Origin: CALHVX01 sp964640725
GTDB lineage: Bacteria > Pseudomonadota > Gammaproteobacteria > Pseudomonadales > Azotimanducaceae
Assembly (NCBI GenBank): GCA_964640725.1
Contig: CAZXIJ010000003.1
Span: forward strand, 1 to 64,000
Length of the DNA stretch: 64,000 nt
Direction: 5' to 3'
Shown here: positions 26,048 through 34,008 of the stretch, in pieces
Layout: each line of letters opens with the position of its first letter
Position numbering within the stretch: the stretch's first letter is position 1
The notes under the pieces: generated by a model
Seen by the model: the letters and a program-made list of their open reading frames with translations, nothing else
Told to the model about the DNA's origin: nothing
Database searches by the model: none
Translations under genes and position numbers: made by a program

Positions 26048-27030
26048 TGTCCGAGCACCAGCCGTGCGACGTCGTTGCGCGTATGCGGGGTCAGGGGCAC
26101 CGACTCGCCGTTGAACGCAAGGTTCGCTCCAGGGGCATAGCCCAGCAGAATGCGAAAAGGTCCCGCGCCGGTCAGTTCCAGCAGCGCCCCGGCCTTGCCG
26201 AGATTGCCGTACAACAGCGCCCCACTTTCGTCGCGGACTTCCACCCAGCAGTCAGAGACGAAGCTGAACCGCAGCCGATCGTCACCGTTGCTGATGGCGA
26301 CGGCGTCGGCGAGCCCGCGGTCTGCCGCCGATGATCCAGCAGGCTGACCGGGCGCCGTCGCCGGGCGCCCCGGGCTGCCCGCCGGGGTCACTTCGGCCAA
26401 CAGGGGCTCTGCCAGTTCCCGCGCCTCGCGACCGGTCGCGGCGGCATCCGGCACTCCGGCATCCAGACCGTCGCTCCGTGCGCCGCTCTGGGCGCCGCCG
26501 CCAAAGCCAGGCCCCGCGCGGACGGCGGGGTCCTGCGCCGACAGCTCGCTGATCGCAGGGCCATCGACCGCCGCTGGCTCGTCGTCGCTGAACGCCAGCC
26601 ACAGCAGCAATACCAGCAGCAGCCCAACGGCGGCGAGCAGGCCGAGGAACACCTGCGGCCGGTTCTGCGCGAAGCGCTCGAAGCGAAACCGCAGCTGCGC
26701 CAGCTTCTGCGCAATGCTCTCGGATTCCGCCGAGACGGTTTGCGTGATGACCGGCGTGACTTCGACCTGCGGCATGGCGGCCGCCTGGAAGGCAGCCACC
26801 ACCGGATCCGGGTCCAGCTCCACCAGCTTGGCGTAAGCCCGAACGTAACCGCGCGCGAACACCAGGTTCGGCAGCTCAGCGAAATCGTTGTTCTCCAGAG
26901 CCTCGATGCTGGTGGCCGGCAGGTTCAGCGCATCTGCGACCTCCCGGATCTCGACATTCATGGCCTTGCGCGCGGCGCGCAGGCGGCCGCCAGGGCCTTC
27001 CGGAGCGGGCTGCGCGATGTCGTCGCTCAT
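26044..27030 (-). CDS. rodZ: RodZ-like helix-turn-helix membrane protein
   Basis: Cytoskeletal protein linking MreB to the elongasome. Order: an N-terminal HTH of the Xre type (about 18-85, with REVADALNLPATSIEALENNDF), a basic juxtamembrane stretch, one membrane segment near 133-150, a Pro/Ala/Gly-rich periplasmic linker and a C-terminal beta domain (DUF4115, about 245-325). The start was set at ATG 27030, which forms an ATGA overlap with the upstream pilF stop, rather than a TTG at 27045. It is followed immediately by hisS. Total 328 residues, near E. coli RodZ (337). Confidence 0.9.
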   Translation of the reverse strand: MSDDIAQPAPEGPGGRLRAARKAMNVEIREVADALNLPATSIEALENNDFAELPNLVFARGYVRAYAKLVELDPDPVVAAFQAAAMPQVEVTPVITQTVSAESESIAQKLAQLRFRFERFAQNRPQVFLGLLAAVGLLLVLLLWLAFSDDEPAAVDGPAISELSAQDPAVRAGPGFGGGAQSGARSDGLDAGVPDAAATGREARELAEPLLAEVTPAGSPGRPATAPGQPAGSSAADRGLADAVAISNGDDRLRFSFVSDCWVEVRDESGALLYGNLGKAGALLELTGAGPFRILLGYAPGANLAFNGESVPLTPHTRNDVARLVLGQ

Positions 27031-27809
27031 CCTTCCACCGCGCAATTGCGCGCTTCGCGCGAATCCGGAAACAGATTCTTCAGCGCGATGGCATAGCTCG
27101 CCACGCTGTCTGTGTCTTTCAGGCTACCGGCGACCTGCATGCCCAGACACAGGCTGCGAGCAGTCTGCTGGGCGTTCTGGCGGTAATTGTCCAGCAGCTC
27201 TTTGGCATCCACGTCATTGCCTTCGGCATGCGCCATGGCCGCAAGCTCCAGATTGCTGCGGGCCTGCGTGCGATCCAGGCTGACAGCCCGGGCAAAGGCC
27301 AGCTGAGCGGCCTCGCGGTTATCCAGACGCAGGTGCGCAATGCCAAGGTTCTCGTAGGCCTGGCTGCGTAGCGGGTAGCCGGTGTCGAGCACGGCGCGCT
27401 CCAGCAGCGGCAGCGCTTCGTCGGCGCGGCGCCCGGCGATCAGGAAGCTGCCGTAATTCGACAGCGCCTGCGCGTTGTCCGGACCCAGGCGAATCGCCTT
27501 GCGATAGTACTTTTCTGCGATTTCCGGCTCGCCTTCGCCGTTGCTCAGCACGGCGTAAAGCACGTGCGCCTCGACCGACTCGTCGTTAATCTTCAGCGCC
27601 CGGTCCAGCGGCTCCCGGGCCCGGTCGTACTGCCGTTCGCTCAGCAGCGCGCGCGCCAGGTTGAGCTGCGCCAGGACGCGCCGGTCGTTCGCCGCGGGCG
27701 CCGGTAACCCGCCGGATTCTGTGGTCACACAGGCGGTTTGCCCAAGCAGCGCCCAGAGCGCCAATACCAGCCAGCGCAGGCCTTTGGGGAATTCACACCT
27801 CTGCTCCAT
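27027..27809 (-). CDS. pilF: PilF/PilW-type TPR protein of type IV pilus biogenesis
   Basis: Tetratricopeptide protein that helps assemble the pilus secretin in the outer membrane. The 260-residue protein starts with a hydrophobic signal (about 10-26) ending in a Cys27, so it may be a lipoprotein, although QTAC is not a classical lipobox. Five or six TPR helices follow (LNLARALLSERQYDRAREPLDRAL, AHVLYAVLSNGEGEPEIAEKYYRKA, and so on). AGAGGAA precedes the ATG. Position between rlmN and rodZ is the conserved one. The rest of the pilus machinery is not in the window. Confidence 0.9.
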   Translation of the reverse strand: MEQRCEFPKGLRWLVLALWALLGQTACVTTESGGLPAPAANDRRVLAQLNLARALLSERQYDRAREPLDRALKINDESVEAHVLYAVLSNGEGEPEIAEKYYRKAIRLGPDNAQALSNYGSFLIAGRRADEALPLLERAVLDTGYPLRSQAYENLGIAHLRLDNREAAQLAFARAVSLDRTQARSNLELAAMAHAEGNDVDAKELLDNYRQNAQQTARSLCLGMQVAGSLKDTDSVASYAIALKNLFPDSREARNCAVEG

Positions 27810-27843
27810 CAGACGTTCCTCTTTAGCTTTTCAGCTTAGCTTC

Positions 27844-29016
27844 TCAGCGATCCAGTTCGACAGCGGGAATTCGCGGCGCGTCAGTGTCGCCTGCCGCCAC
27901 CCGGGCCCGGTAGCGTTCCTGGCGCCGGGTGCGGTCTTTGACCGCACCGACCAGCTGGCCGCAAGCCGCATTGATATCGTCGCCGCGGGTTGTCCGCAGC
28001 ATCGTCGCAAACCCGGCGTTCAGCAAACAGGTCTGAAAATCCCGCACTGCCGCCGGCTCCGGTGTCTCGTAGCCGGACGCCGGGAACGGATTAAACGGAA
28101 TCAGGTTGATCTTGCAGCGCACGTCCCGCAACAGCCGGGCCAGCGCCCGAGCATGGCTGAGATCATCGTTCACGCCTTTCATGAGCGTGTACTCCATGGT
28201 CAGCGAGCGCTTCTCGCCCATGCCCGCCAGGTAGTGCCTGCACGCCTCGAGCAGCTCGGCAATGGGATACTTGCGGTTGATCGGCACCAGCTCGTTGCGC
28301 AACGCATCGTCCGGTGCATGCAGCGAGATCGCCAGGGACACGTCGGTATGTTCGGCCAGCCGGTAAATTTGCGGCACGACGCCAGCGGTCGAGATAGTGA
28401 CCCGACGCTTCGAGAGGCCAAAGGCCAGGTCGTCCATCATCAGATAGGCCGCCGGCAGCACTGCGTCAAAATTCAGCAGCGGCTCGCCCATACCCATGAA
28501 CACGACATTGGTCACCGCTTCGCCGCGCTGCGCCATGTCGGCGTTGGCGATCACCAGTTGCCCGACAATATCGGCCGTGGTCAGGTTGCCGCTGAAGCCC
28601 TGCTTGCCGGTCGAGCAGAAGGAACAGTCCAGCGCGCAGCCGACCTGGCTGGATACGCACAGCGTGTTGCGGCCGCGCTCGGGAATCATGACCGTTTCCA
28701 CGCAGCTGCCACCGGCAACGCGCACGACCCACTTCAGGGTGCCGTCCTTGGAGGCGTGACGGCTGACGACCTCCGGCAGTTCGAAGCTGGTCGTGGCGGT
28801 CAGGTCGTCGCGTACCTTTTGCGCCAGATCGGTCATGGCCTGTGGATCGCGCACCCCTCGGTGATAGATCCACTTCATGACCTGCCGGGCGCGGAACGGC
28901 TTGCCGCCGTAGCGCTGCGCGAACAGCGCTTCCATGGCGGCCCGGTCCAGGCCGAACAGGTTCAGCCGCTCCGCGGGCGCGGCGGCTGGATCTGCCTGGA
29001 CAGTCGGCGCGTTCAT
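27844..29016 (-). CDS. rlmN: Dual-specificity 23S rRNA/tRNA adenine-C2 methyltransferase
   Basis: Radical SAM enzyme that methylates A2503 of 23S rRNA and A37 of some tRNAs. The 390-residue protein has the CxxxCxxC cluster motif at Cys127, Cys131, Cys134, preceded by the conserved CVSSQVGCALDCSFC context, and further C-terminal blocks VNDDLSHARALARLL and NLIPFNPFP. The start was placed at ATG 29016 because an earlier in-frame start would run 190 bases into ndk. It lies 19 bases after the ndk stop codon on the same strand. Confidence 0.96.
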   Translation of the reverse strand: MNAPTVQADPAAAPAERLNLFGLDRAAMEALFAQRYGGKPFRARQVMKWIYHRGVRDPQAMTDLAQKVRDDLTATTSFELPEVVSRHASKDGTLKWVVRVAGGSCVETVMIPERGRNTLCVSSQVGCALDCSFCSTGKQGFSGNLTTADIVGQLVIANADMAQRGEAVTNVVFMGMGEPLLNFDAVLPAAYLMMDDLAFGLSKRRVTISTAGVVPQIYRLAEHTDVSLAISLHAPDDALRNELVPINRKYPIAELLEACRHYLAGMGEKRSLTMEYTLMKGVNDDLSHARALARLLRDVRCKINLIPFNPFPASGYETPEPAAVRDFQTCLLNAGFATMLRTTRGDDINAACGQLVGAVKDRTRRQERYRARVAAGDTDAPRIPAVELDR

Positions 29017-29035
29017 AGCAGGCGCTGCAGGACGC

Positions 29036-29467
29036 TCAGGCGTCCCGGTCACACAGCTCGGAGGGATCGAAGAAGAACGCAATTTCCCGGGCCGCTGATT
29101 CCGGCGCATCGCTGCCGTGCACGGCATTGGCCTCAACGGACTCGGCGAAGTCCCGGCGAATGGTGCCTGGCTCCGCATCCTGGGGGTTGGTGGCGCCCAT
29201 GAGCTCGCGGTTGCGGAGCACCGCATTTTCGCCTTCCAGTACCTGAACCATCACCGGCCCGGAAGTCATGTAGGCCACCAGATCGTTGTAGAACGGGCGC
29301 TCCTTGTGCTCGGCGTAGAACCCCTGGGCCTGGGCCTGGGACAACCGCAGCATTTTCGAGGCCACAATCCGCAGCCCGCCCTCTTCGAAGCGGTCATAAA
29401 TCTTGCCGATCAGGTTTCGGCTGACTGCATCGGGTTTGACGATAGAAAAGGTCCGCTCGAGGGCCAT
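29036..29467 (-). CDS. ndk: Nucleoside diphosphate kinase
   Basis: Balances nucleoside triphosphate pools. At 143 residues with the phospho-histidine in NAVHGSDAPESA (His117) and the KPDAV start segment, it is a standard Ndk. A 227-base region separates it from iscS upstream, and rlmN follows. Confidence 0.98.
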   Translation of the reverse strand: MALERTFSIVKPDAVSRNLIGKIYDRFEEGGLRIVASKMLRLSQAQAQGFYAEHKERPFYNDLVAYMTSGPVMVQVLEGENAVLRNRELMGATNPQDAEPGTIRRDFAESVEANAVHGSDAPESAAREIAFFFDPSELCDRDA

Positions 29468-29636
29468 GGTGTTCTCCAGAAAAACGAAACGTCGGGCGCT
29501 TGGGCCCAGGAACCGCTGCGATCTGTCAGGGCGCCCCGGCAGTCCGTGCCGGCAGGTGCCCGATCGCCTCCAGTTAGGCGCGTATCTGCTTGAAAAATCG
29601 GCAGAAACAGCGCCGGTCGGAGATCAGCGGGCGCGT

Positions 29637-29642
29637 ATTATA
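29637..29642 (-). promoter_or_regulatory. Candidate -10 element for ndk
   Basis: TATAAT on the minus strand inside the palindrome GCGTATTATACGC, about 170 bases upstream of the ndk ATG. No convincing -35 is seen, so the promoter assignment is tentative; it implies a leader of about 160 bases. Confidence 0.3.
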
Positions 29643-29694
29643 CGCATTTTCGCGTCCGGGACCTCTGCCCGTGATCTGCCGTCCGGGCGCAGCT

Positions 29695-30864
29695 TCAGCG
29701 CTGCAGAAAGCCTCGGCTTGCCCGCAGCCGGCCAACGACCTCTGCCAGCCGCGAGCGGGCCTGATCGATATCGGCCTGGGTGCTGTAGCGGCCCACGCTC
29801 AGCCGGAGCGACGCATGGGCAATCGCCGGCGCTACGCCCAGGGCAGTGAGCACGAAAGACGGCTCAACACTGGCAGAGGTACAGGCAGATCCGTTCGAGA
29901 CCGCCAGATCGTCGAGCGCCATGAGCAGCGTCTCGCCGTCCACGCCGCCAAAACCGACGTTCAGGATACCGGGCAGCCGCTGCGTCTCATGGCCGTGCAG
30001 ATGTGTGTCGGGAATCTGCTTGAGGTGCGACCACAGACGCTGCCGCAGCGCTGTGAGCCGCTCGCCCTCTTCGATCATGGTCTGGCCCATGATCTCGCAG
30101 GCTGCGCCGAGACCGACCAGTTGGTGGGTCGGCAAAGTGCCAGACCGCATGCCCCGCTCATGGCCACCGCCGTGCATCTGGGCCACCAGCCCCAGCGGCG
30201 GCTCCCGGCGCACGTAGAGGGCGCCGATCCCCTTGGGCCCGTAGATCTTGTGGCCCGAGATGGAGATCAGGTCCACCGGCAATGCCTGGGTATCCAGCGG
30301 CAGCTTGCCCGCGCTCTGGGCCGCATCAGTGTGCAACAGGACCCCGCGCTCGCGGCAGATCGCGCCGATCGCCGCGAGATCGGTGGTCACCCCAAGCTCG
30401 TTGTTCGCATGCATGAGCGATACCAGCTGCGTGTCCGGCTCAATGGCGTCCGCCACCTGCTGCGGATCGATCAATCCATCGCGCCCCGGCTGCAGCCAGG
30501 TGACGCGGTACCCCTGCCCTTCGAGCCAGGCCGCCGTGTCCAGCACCGCCTTGTGCTCAATGGCACTGGTGATCAGGTGCCCGGTGGGCTGCCGCTGCAT
30601 GATGCCCTTGAGCGCCAGGTTGTCGGACTCGGTGGCGCCCGAGGTCCAGACAATTTCCCGGGGATCGGCATTCAGCAGCGCGGCGACCTGGGCTCGCGCG
30701 GTTTCGACCGCTTCTTCTGCTTCCCAACCGTAGCCATGCGAGCGCGACGCGGGATTGCCGAAGGTGCCGTCCCGGGTCATGCAGGCCGCCATCTTCTCGG
30801 CGACGCGCTCATCCACCGGCGTGGTCGCCGCGTAGTCAAAATAGATCTGGGCGGGCATGGTCAC
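29695..30864 (-). CDS. iscS: Cysteine desulfurase IscS
   Basis: PLP enzyme that moves sulfur from cysteine to acceptors for Fe-S clusters and tRNA thiolation. The 389 residues align position for position with E. coli IscS at the key sites: PLP Lys206 in SGHKIYGPKG and the persulfide Cys328 in GSACTSAS. However, it ends in GRLRASRGFLQR, about 15 residues short of E. coli IscS, and lacks the conserved C-terminal tail that contributes to IscU binding. No iscU, iscA, hscBA or fdx follows; the next gene is ndk. Its ATG overlaps iscR by 4 bases. Confidence 0.95.
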   Translation of the reverse strand: MTMPAQIYFDYAATTPVDERVAEKMAACMTRDGTFGNPASRSHGYGWEAEEAVETARAQVAALLNADPREIVWTSGATESDNLALKGIMQRQPTGHLITSAIEHKAVLDTAAWLEGQGYRVTWLQPGRDGLIDPQQVADAIEPDTQLVSLMHANNELGVTTDLAAIGAICRERGVLLHTDAAQSAGKLPLDTQALPVDLISISGHKIYGPKGIGALYVRREPPLGLVAQMHGGGHERGMRSGTLPTHQLVGLGAACEIMGQTMIEEGERLTALRQRLWSHLKQIPDTHLHGHETQRLPGILNVGFGGVDGETLLMALDDLAVSNGSACTSASVEPSFVLTALGVAPAIAHASLRLSVGRYSTQADIDQARSRLAEVVGRLRASRGFLQR

Positions 30865-31322
30865 GACAGGTGCCGCGCCTGGATCAGGTTCGGGTCCTGG
30901 CGCTCGGCCACGAACCGTACCTGGCGACGCTCGACCAGGGACTGCAGGCTGACGCGTCGCAGATACTGGTCAATCTCGCCGGACAGATCGGACCACAGAT
31001 CGTGGGTCAGGCACTGCGCGCCGTCCTGGCAATCGGCGGCGCCATGACAGCGCGTGGCATCGACCCCGTCACCCACGGCCACCACGATGTCAGAAACGCT
31101 GATCTCGCTCAGGGCATGGGCGATCTCGTAGCCGCCGCCCGGGCCCCGGCGGCTGAGCAGCAAGCCCGCACTGCGCAGGCGCGCGAAGATCTGCTCCAGA
31201 TAGGAGGGCGAGATGTCCTGCCGGGCGGCGATATCGACCACGCTGATCGCGCCCGCATCCGGATGCAGGGCGATATCCAGCATGGCGGTCACCGCGTAGC
31301 GGCCTTTGGTGGTCAATCTCAT
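30861..31322 (-). CDS. iscR: Rrf2-family Fe-S regulator IscR
   Basis: Transcription factor sensing Fe-S status. The 153-residue protein has the N-terminal winged helix (MRLTTKGRYAVTAMLDIA) and a [2Fe-2S] ligand set at Cys92, Cys98, Cys104 and His107, exactly the E. coli spacing. It is the first gene of a short iscR-iscS pair. A CATAAT hexamer 24 bases upstream of the start (31346-31351) may be its -10. No textbook IscR box was recognised in the short upstream region. Confidence 0.95.
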   Translation of the reverse strand: MRLTTKGRYAVTAMLDIALHPDAGAISVVDIAARQDISPSYLEQIFARLRSAGLLLSRRGPGGGYEIAHALSEISVSDIVVAVGDGVDATRCHGAADCQDGAQCLTHDLWSDLSGEIDQYLRRVSLQSLVERRQVRFVAERQDPNLIQARHLS

Positions 31323-31380
31323 GGGTTTCGCTGCCTCATGGGCGAATTATGCCGGATCGGCTCCCGGCGCGCAGAACCGG

Positions 31381-32100
31381 CTAGCGCAACGGCTGCCCAA
31401 GCGCCTTGAGCAGCCCGTGCAGCATCTGCACTTCGGTCTTGTCGAGCTGGGAGCGCCGCAGCAACCGCGTCAGGCGGGTCAGGGTCTGACCGGGCTTGTC
31501 GCCGTCCACGAAACCGGAGCCGATCGCCGCCTGCGTCAGGTGCCCGATCACGGCCTCGATCTCGGCGTTGCTGGCCGCCGGCTTGTCCGAGTCTTTGATG
31601 ATTGCCGGGGCCTGTTCGGCCCGGGCGAACAGCTCGTAGCAGACCACCTGGACCGCCATCGCCAGGTTCAGAGACGGGTAATCCGGGTTCGCCGGGATCT
31701 GCAGGTGCAGGTCGCAGCGCTGCAGCTCTTCGTTGTGCAGGCCATTGGTCTCCCGCCCAAACAGGATCGCCACCCGCTGGTCGTCGGGCAGCTGCAGGAC
31801 CTGCTGGGCCAGGCCGCTGGCGCTGACCACAGGCCAGGGAATGGTCCGGGACCGGGTGCTGGTGCCGACCACGCAGTGGCAGTCGTCAATCGCCGGGGCA
31901 AGGGTTTCATGCACCGTGGCCGCTTCGAGCACATCCTGGGCGCCGGCTGCCCGCCATTGGGCCTGCGGGTCGGGAAACCGCCGCGGGTTGATGATCCGCA
32001 AATCGGTCAGCCCCATGGTCTTGAGAGCGCGGCAAGCGCCGCCGATATTGCCGGGATGGTCGGGCTCGACGAGCACGATACGCAGGTTTTCGAGTTTCAC
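31381..32100 (-). CDS. trmJ: tRNA (cytidine/uridine-2'-O)-methyltransferase TrmJ
   Basis: SPOUT-class methyltransferase that modifies ribose 32 of tRNAs. The 239-residue protein begins at GTG 32100 (MKLENLRIVLVEPDHPGNIGG), which matches TrmJ N-termini; extending to 32271 would add 57 residues lacking similarity and run through the promoter region. Family motifs are NIGGACRALKTMGL, ILFGRETNGLHNEEL and the knot sequence PSLNLAMAVQVV. In many relatives trmJ is beside suhB in opposite orientation, as here, and iscR lies downstream. Confidence 0.93.
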   Translation of the reverse strand: MKLENLRIVLVEPDHPGNIGGACRALKTMGLTDLRIINPRRFPDPQAQWRAAGAQDVLEAATVHETLAPAIDDCHCVVGTSTRSRTIPWPVVSASGLAQQVLQLPDDQRVAILFGRETNGLHNEELQRCDLHLQIPANPDYPSLNLAMAVQVVCYELFARAEQAPAIIKDSDKPAASNAEIEAVIGHLTQAAIGSGFVDGDKPGQTLTRLTRLLRRSQLDKTEVQMLHGLLKALGQPLR

Positions 32101-32148
32101 GGCAAGGCCCTGACTGCACAGCCTGTATTGTCGGCCATTGCTCGCCCA

Positions 32149-32177
32149 TTCAAAAGGTCGCAGGGCGTTGGTAGCAT
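32149..32177 (+). promoter_or_regulatory. Possible promoter of suhB
   Basis: TTCAAA (32149-32154) and TAGCAT (32172-32177) are separated by 17 bases, upstream of the suhB start at 32218. Match to consensus is moderate. Confidence 0.3.
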
Positions 32178-32217
32178 GCGCCCCCTCGCGCCAACGCGCA
32201 GCCCTGGCCAACCGCCC

Positions 32218-33045
32218 ATGCACCCCTTTGCCAACAACGCCCTGCGCGCGGCCCGAACAGCCAGCGGCCATCTGCTGCGCGCCATGGACCGGCTCGACGC
32301 CCTCGAAATCACCCAGAAGGCGGTCAACGACTTTGTCTCAAATGTCGACCGCGAAGCGGAAGACATCATCGTCGAGGCCCTGCACACGGCCTACCCGGAC
32401 CACGGCATCCGCGGGGAAGAACGGGGCCAGATCTACCCCGAAGGCGAAACGAACTGGGTCATTGACCCGCTCGACGGCACCCTGAACTACATCCAGGGCA
32501 TTCCCCACTTTTGCATCAGCATCGCCGCCTTTAAGGGCCGGCGCGTGGAGCACGCGGTGATTGTGGATCCGACCCGTAACGAGGAATTCGTGGCGACCCG
32601 GGGCAGCGGCGCCCACCTGAACGGCCGGCGGGTGCGGGTCGCGGCGCGCAAGCGGCTCGATGAAGCGGTTCTGGCAACGGGCATTCCGCCGCACGCGATC
32701 CGCCGGCATCACGAGGCCTACAGCGGCATGCTCAACGAACTGCGCAGCGAGGTGCGCGGCATGCGGCGCATGGGCTCTGCAGCGCTGGATCTGGCCTATG
32801 TGGCGGCCGGCCGGGTCGACGGGTTCTTCGAGCTGGGGCTGTCCCTGTGGGACATCGCTGCGGGCACGCTGCTGGTCCAGGAGGCCGGGGGCTTCAGCGG
32901 CGACTTCGAGGGCGGTGACCGTCATCTCGCCAGCGGCAACATCATTGCCGGCAACGACAAGCTGTTCCGCGCCCTGGTGGCCAAGGCACGACCGCACCTG
33001 ACGGACGAGCTGAAAGCCGAGCACCGGCGGGAAACCACCGGCTGA
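32218..33045 (+). CDS. suhB: Inositol-1-monophosphatase SuhB
   Basis: Mg-dependent phosphatase fold; in Gammaproteobacteria SuhB also takes part in ribosomal RNA antitermination. The 275-residue protein has the metal-site motifs GEERG (Glu, about 67), WVIDPLDGTLNYIQG (DPxDGTxN) and the C-terminal WDIAAGTLLVQEAGG. Start ATG 32218 gives MHPFANNALRAA, the usual beginning; longer extensions read through the opposite-strand trmJ. No Shine-Dalgarno sequence is visible. It converges with secF, 36 bases away. Confidence 0.95.
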   Translation: MHPFANNALRAARTASGHLLRAMDRLDALEITQKAVNDFVSNVDREAEDIIVEALHTAYPDHGIRGEERGQIYPEGETNWVIDPLDGTLNYIQGIPHFCISIAAFKGRRVEHAVIVDPTRNEEFVATRGSGAHLNGRRVRVAARKRLDEAVLATGIPPHAIRRHHEAYSGMLNELRSEVRGMRRMGSAALDLAYVAAGRVDGFFELGLSLWDIAAGTLLVQEAGGFSGDFEGGDRHLASGNIIAGNDKLFRALVAKARPHLTDELKAEHRRETTG

Positions 33046-33081
33046 TCCGACACTGCTGCCGAGCAGCCTTCGCGCAGCGCG

Positions 33082-34008
33082 CTAGGGCAGCTCTTCTTCC
33101 GGGTTCTCTTTCTCCGGCACCAGCAGGTCTTCGCGCTTGATGTTCATGGCCAGCAGCACGTTGGACGCCACGTAAATCGACGAATAGGTGCCTACCACCA
33201 CGCCGCAGGTTAGCGCCAGGGCAAAGCTGCGGATCATCTCGCCGCCGGCAAACAGCAGCGCCAGCAGCACGAACAAGGTCGTCAACGATGTCACCAAAGT
33301 CCGGCCCAGGGTCTGGTTCAGCGAACGGTTGATCACCGTCACCGCATCGGAGCGGCGAATCTTGCGAAAATTCTCGCGAATGCGGTCGGACACCACGATG
33401 GTGTCGTTCAGGGAGTAGCCGATCACCGCGAGCAGAGCGGCCAGCGCAGGCAGATCAAAGGTCCACTGAAAGACCGAGAACAGCCCCAGCACGATCATGA
33501 CGTCATGCACCAACGCCACCACCGCGCCCACGGCAAACTGCTTGGTGAAGCGGATCAGAATGTAGAGCATGACCACAATGAGCGCCGACAGCAGCGCCAG
33601 GCCGCCCTGGTCCCGCAGCTCTTCGCCCACCGCCGGACCCACAAAGTTGGACTGCAGCAGGTCGATGTCCGGATGGTCAGCGCTCAGCGCCTCAATGATA
33701 CGGTCACCGGTCTTTGCCTGATCAATGCCTTCCTGCACCGGCATGCGGATGCGCAGCTCGCTCTCGCTGCCGAAGTTCTGCACCACGCCGCCCACAAAGC
33801 CTTCGCTGACGAGCAGGTCGCGCACCTCGTCAGCGGCAACGGGGGTCTCGAAGGCGACCTCGACTTCGCTGCCTTCCGTGAAGTCCAGGCCCAGGTTCAG
33901 GCCCTGCAGAAACAGTGACGCCACCGAGGCCAGCACCAGCACCAGGGAGATGACCGCGGCAATGCGCCGCGGCCCCATGAAGTCCACTCGGATCTGCGGA
34001 TCGCTCAT
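33082..34008 (-). CDS. secF: Protein translocase subunit SecF
   Basis: RND-type accessory subunit of the Sec translocon using proton-motive force to pull out secreted proteins. The 308 residues contain six membrane segments, the first periplasmic domain, and the conserved GYSLNDTIVVSDRIREN. It overlaps secD by 4 bases, last in yajC-secD-secF. Confidence 0.97.
   Translation of the reverse strand: MSDPQIRVDFMGPRRIAAVISLVLVLASVASLFLQGLNLGLDFTEGSEVEVAFETPVAADEVRDLLVSEGFVGGVVQNFGSESELRIRMPVQEGIDQAKTGDRIIEALSADHPDIDLLQSNFVGPAVGEELRDQGGLALLSALIVVMLYILIRFTKQFAVGAVVALVHDVMIVLGLFSVFQWTFDLPALAALLAVIGYSLNDTIVVSDRIRENFRKIRRSDAVTVINRSLNQTLGRTLVTSLTTLFVLLALLFAGGEMIRSFALALTCGVVVGTYSSIYVASNVLLAMNIKREDLLVPEKENPEEELP

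Noticed and set aside
31306..32217. N-terminal extension of suhB that would double its length.
   Set aside because: It reads through the opposite-strand trmJ and gives no homologous residues; SuhB begins at 32218.
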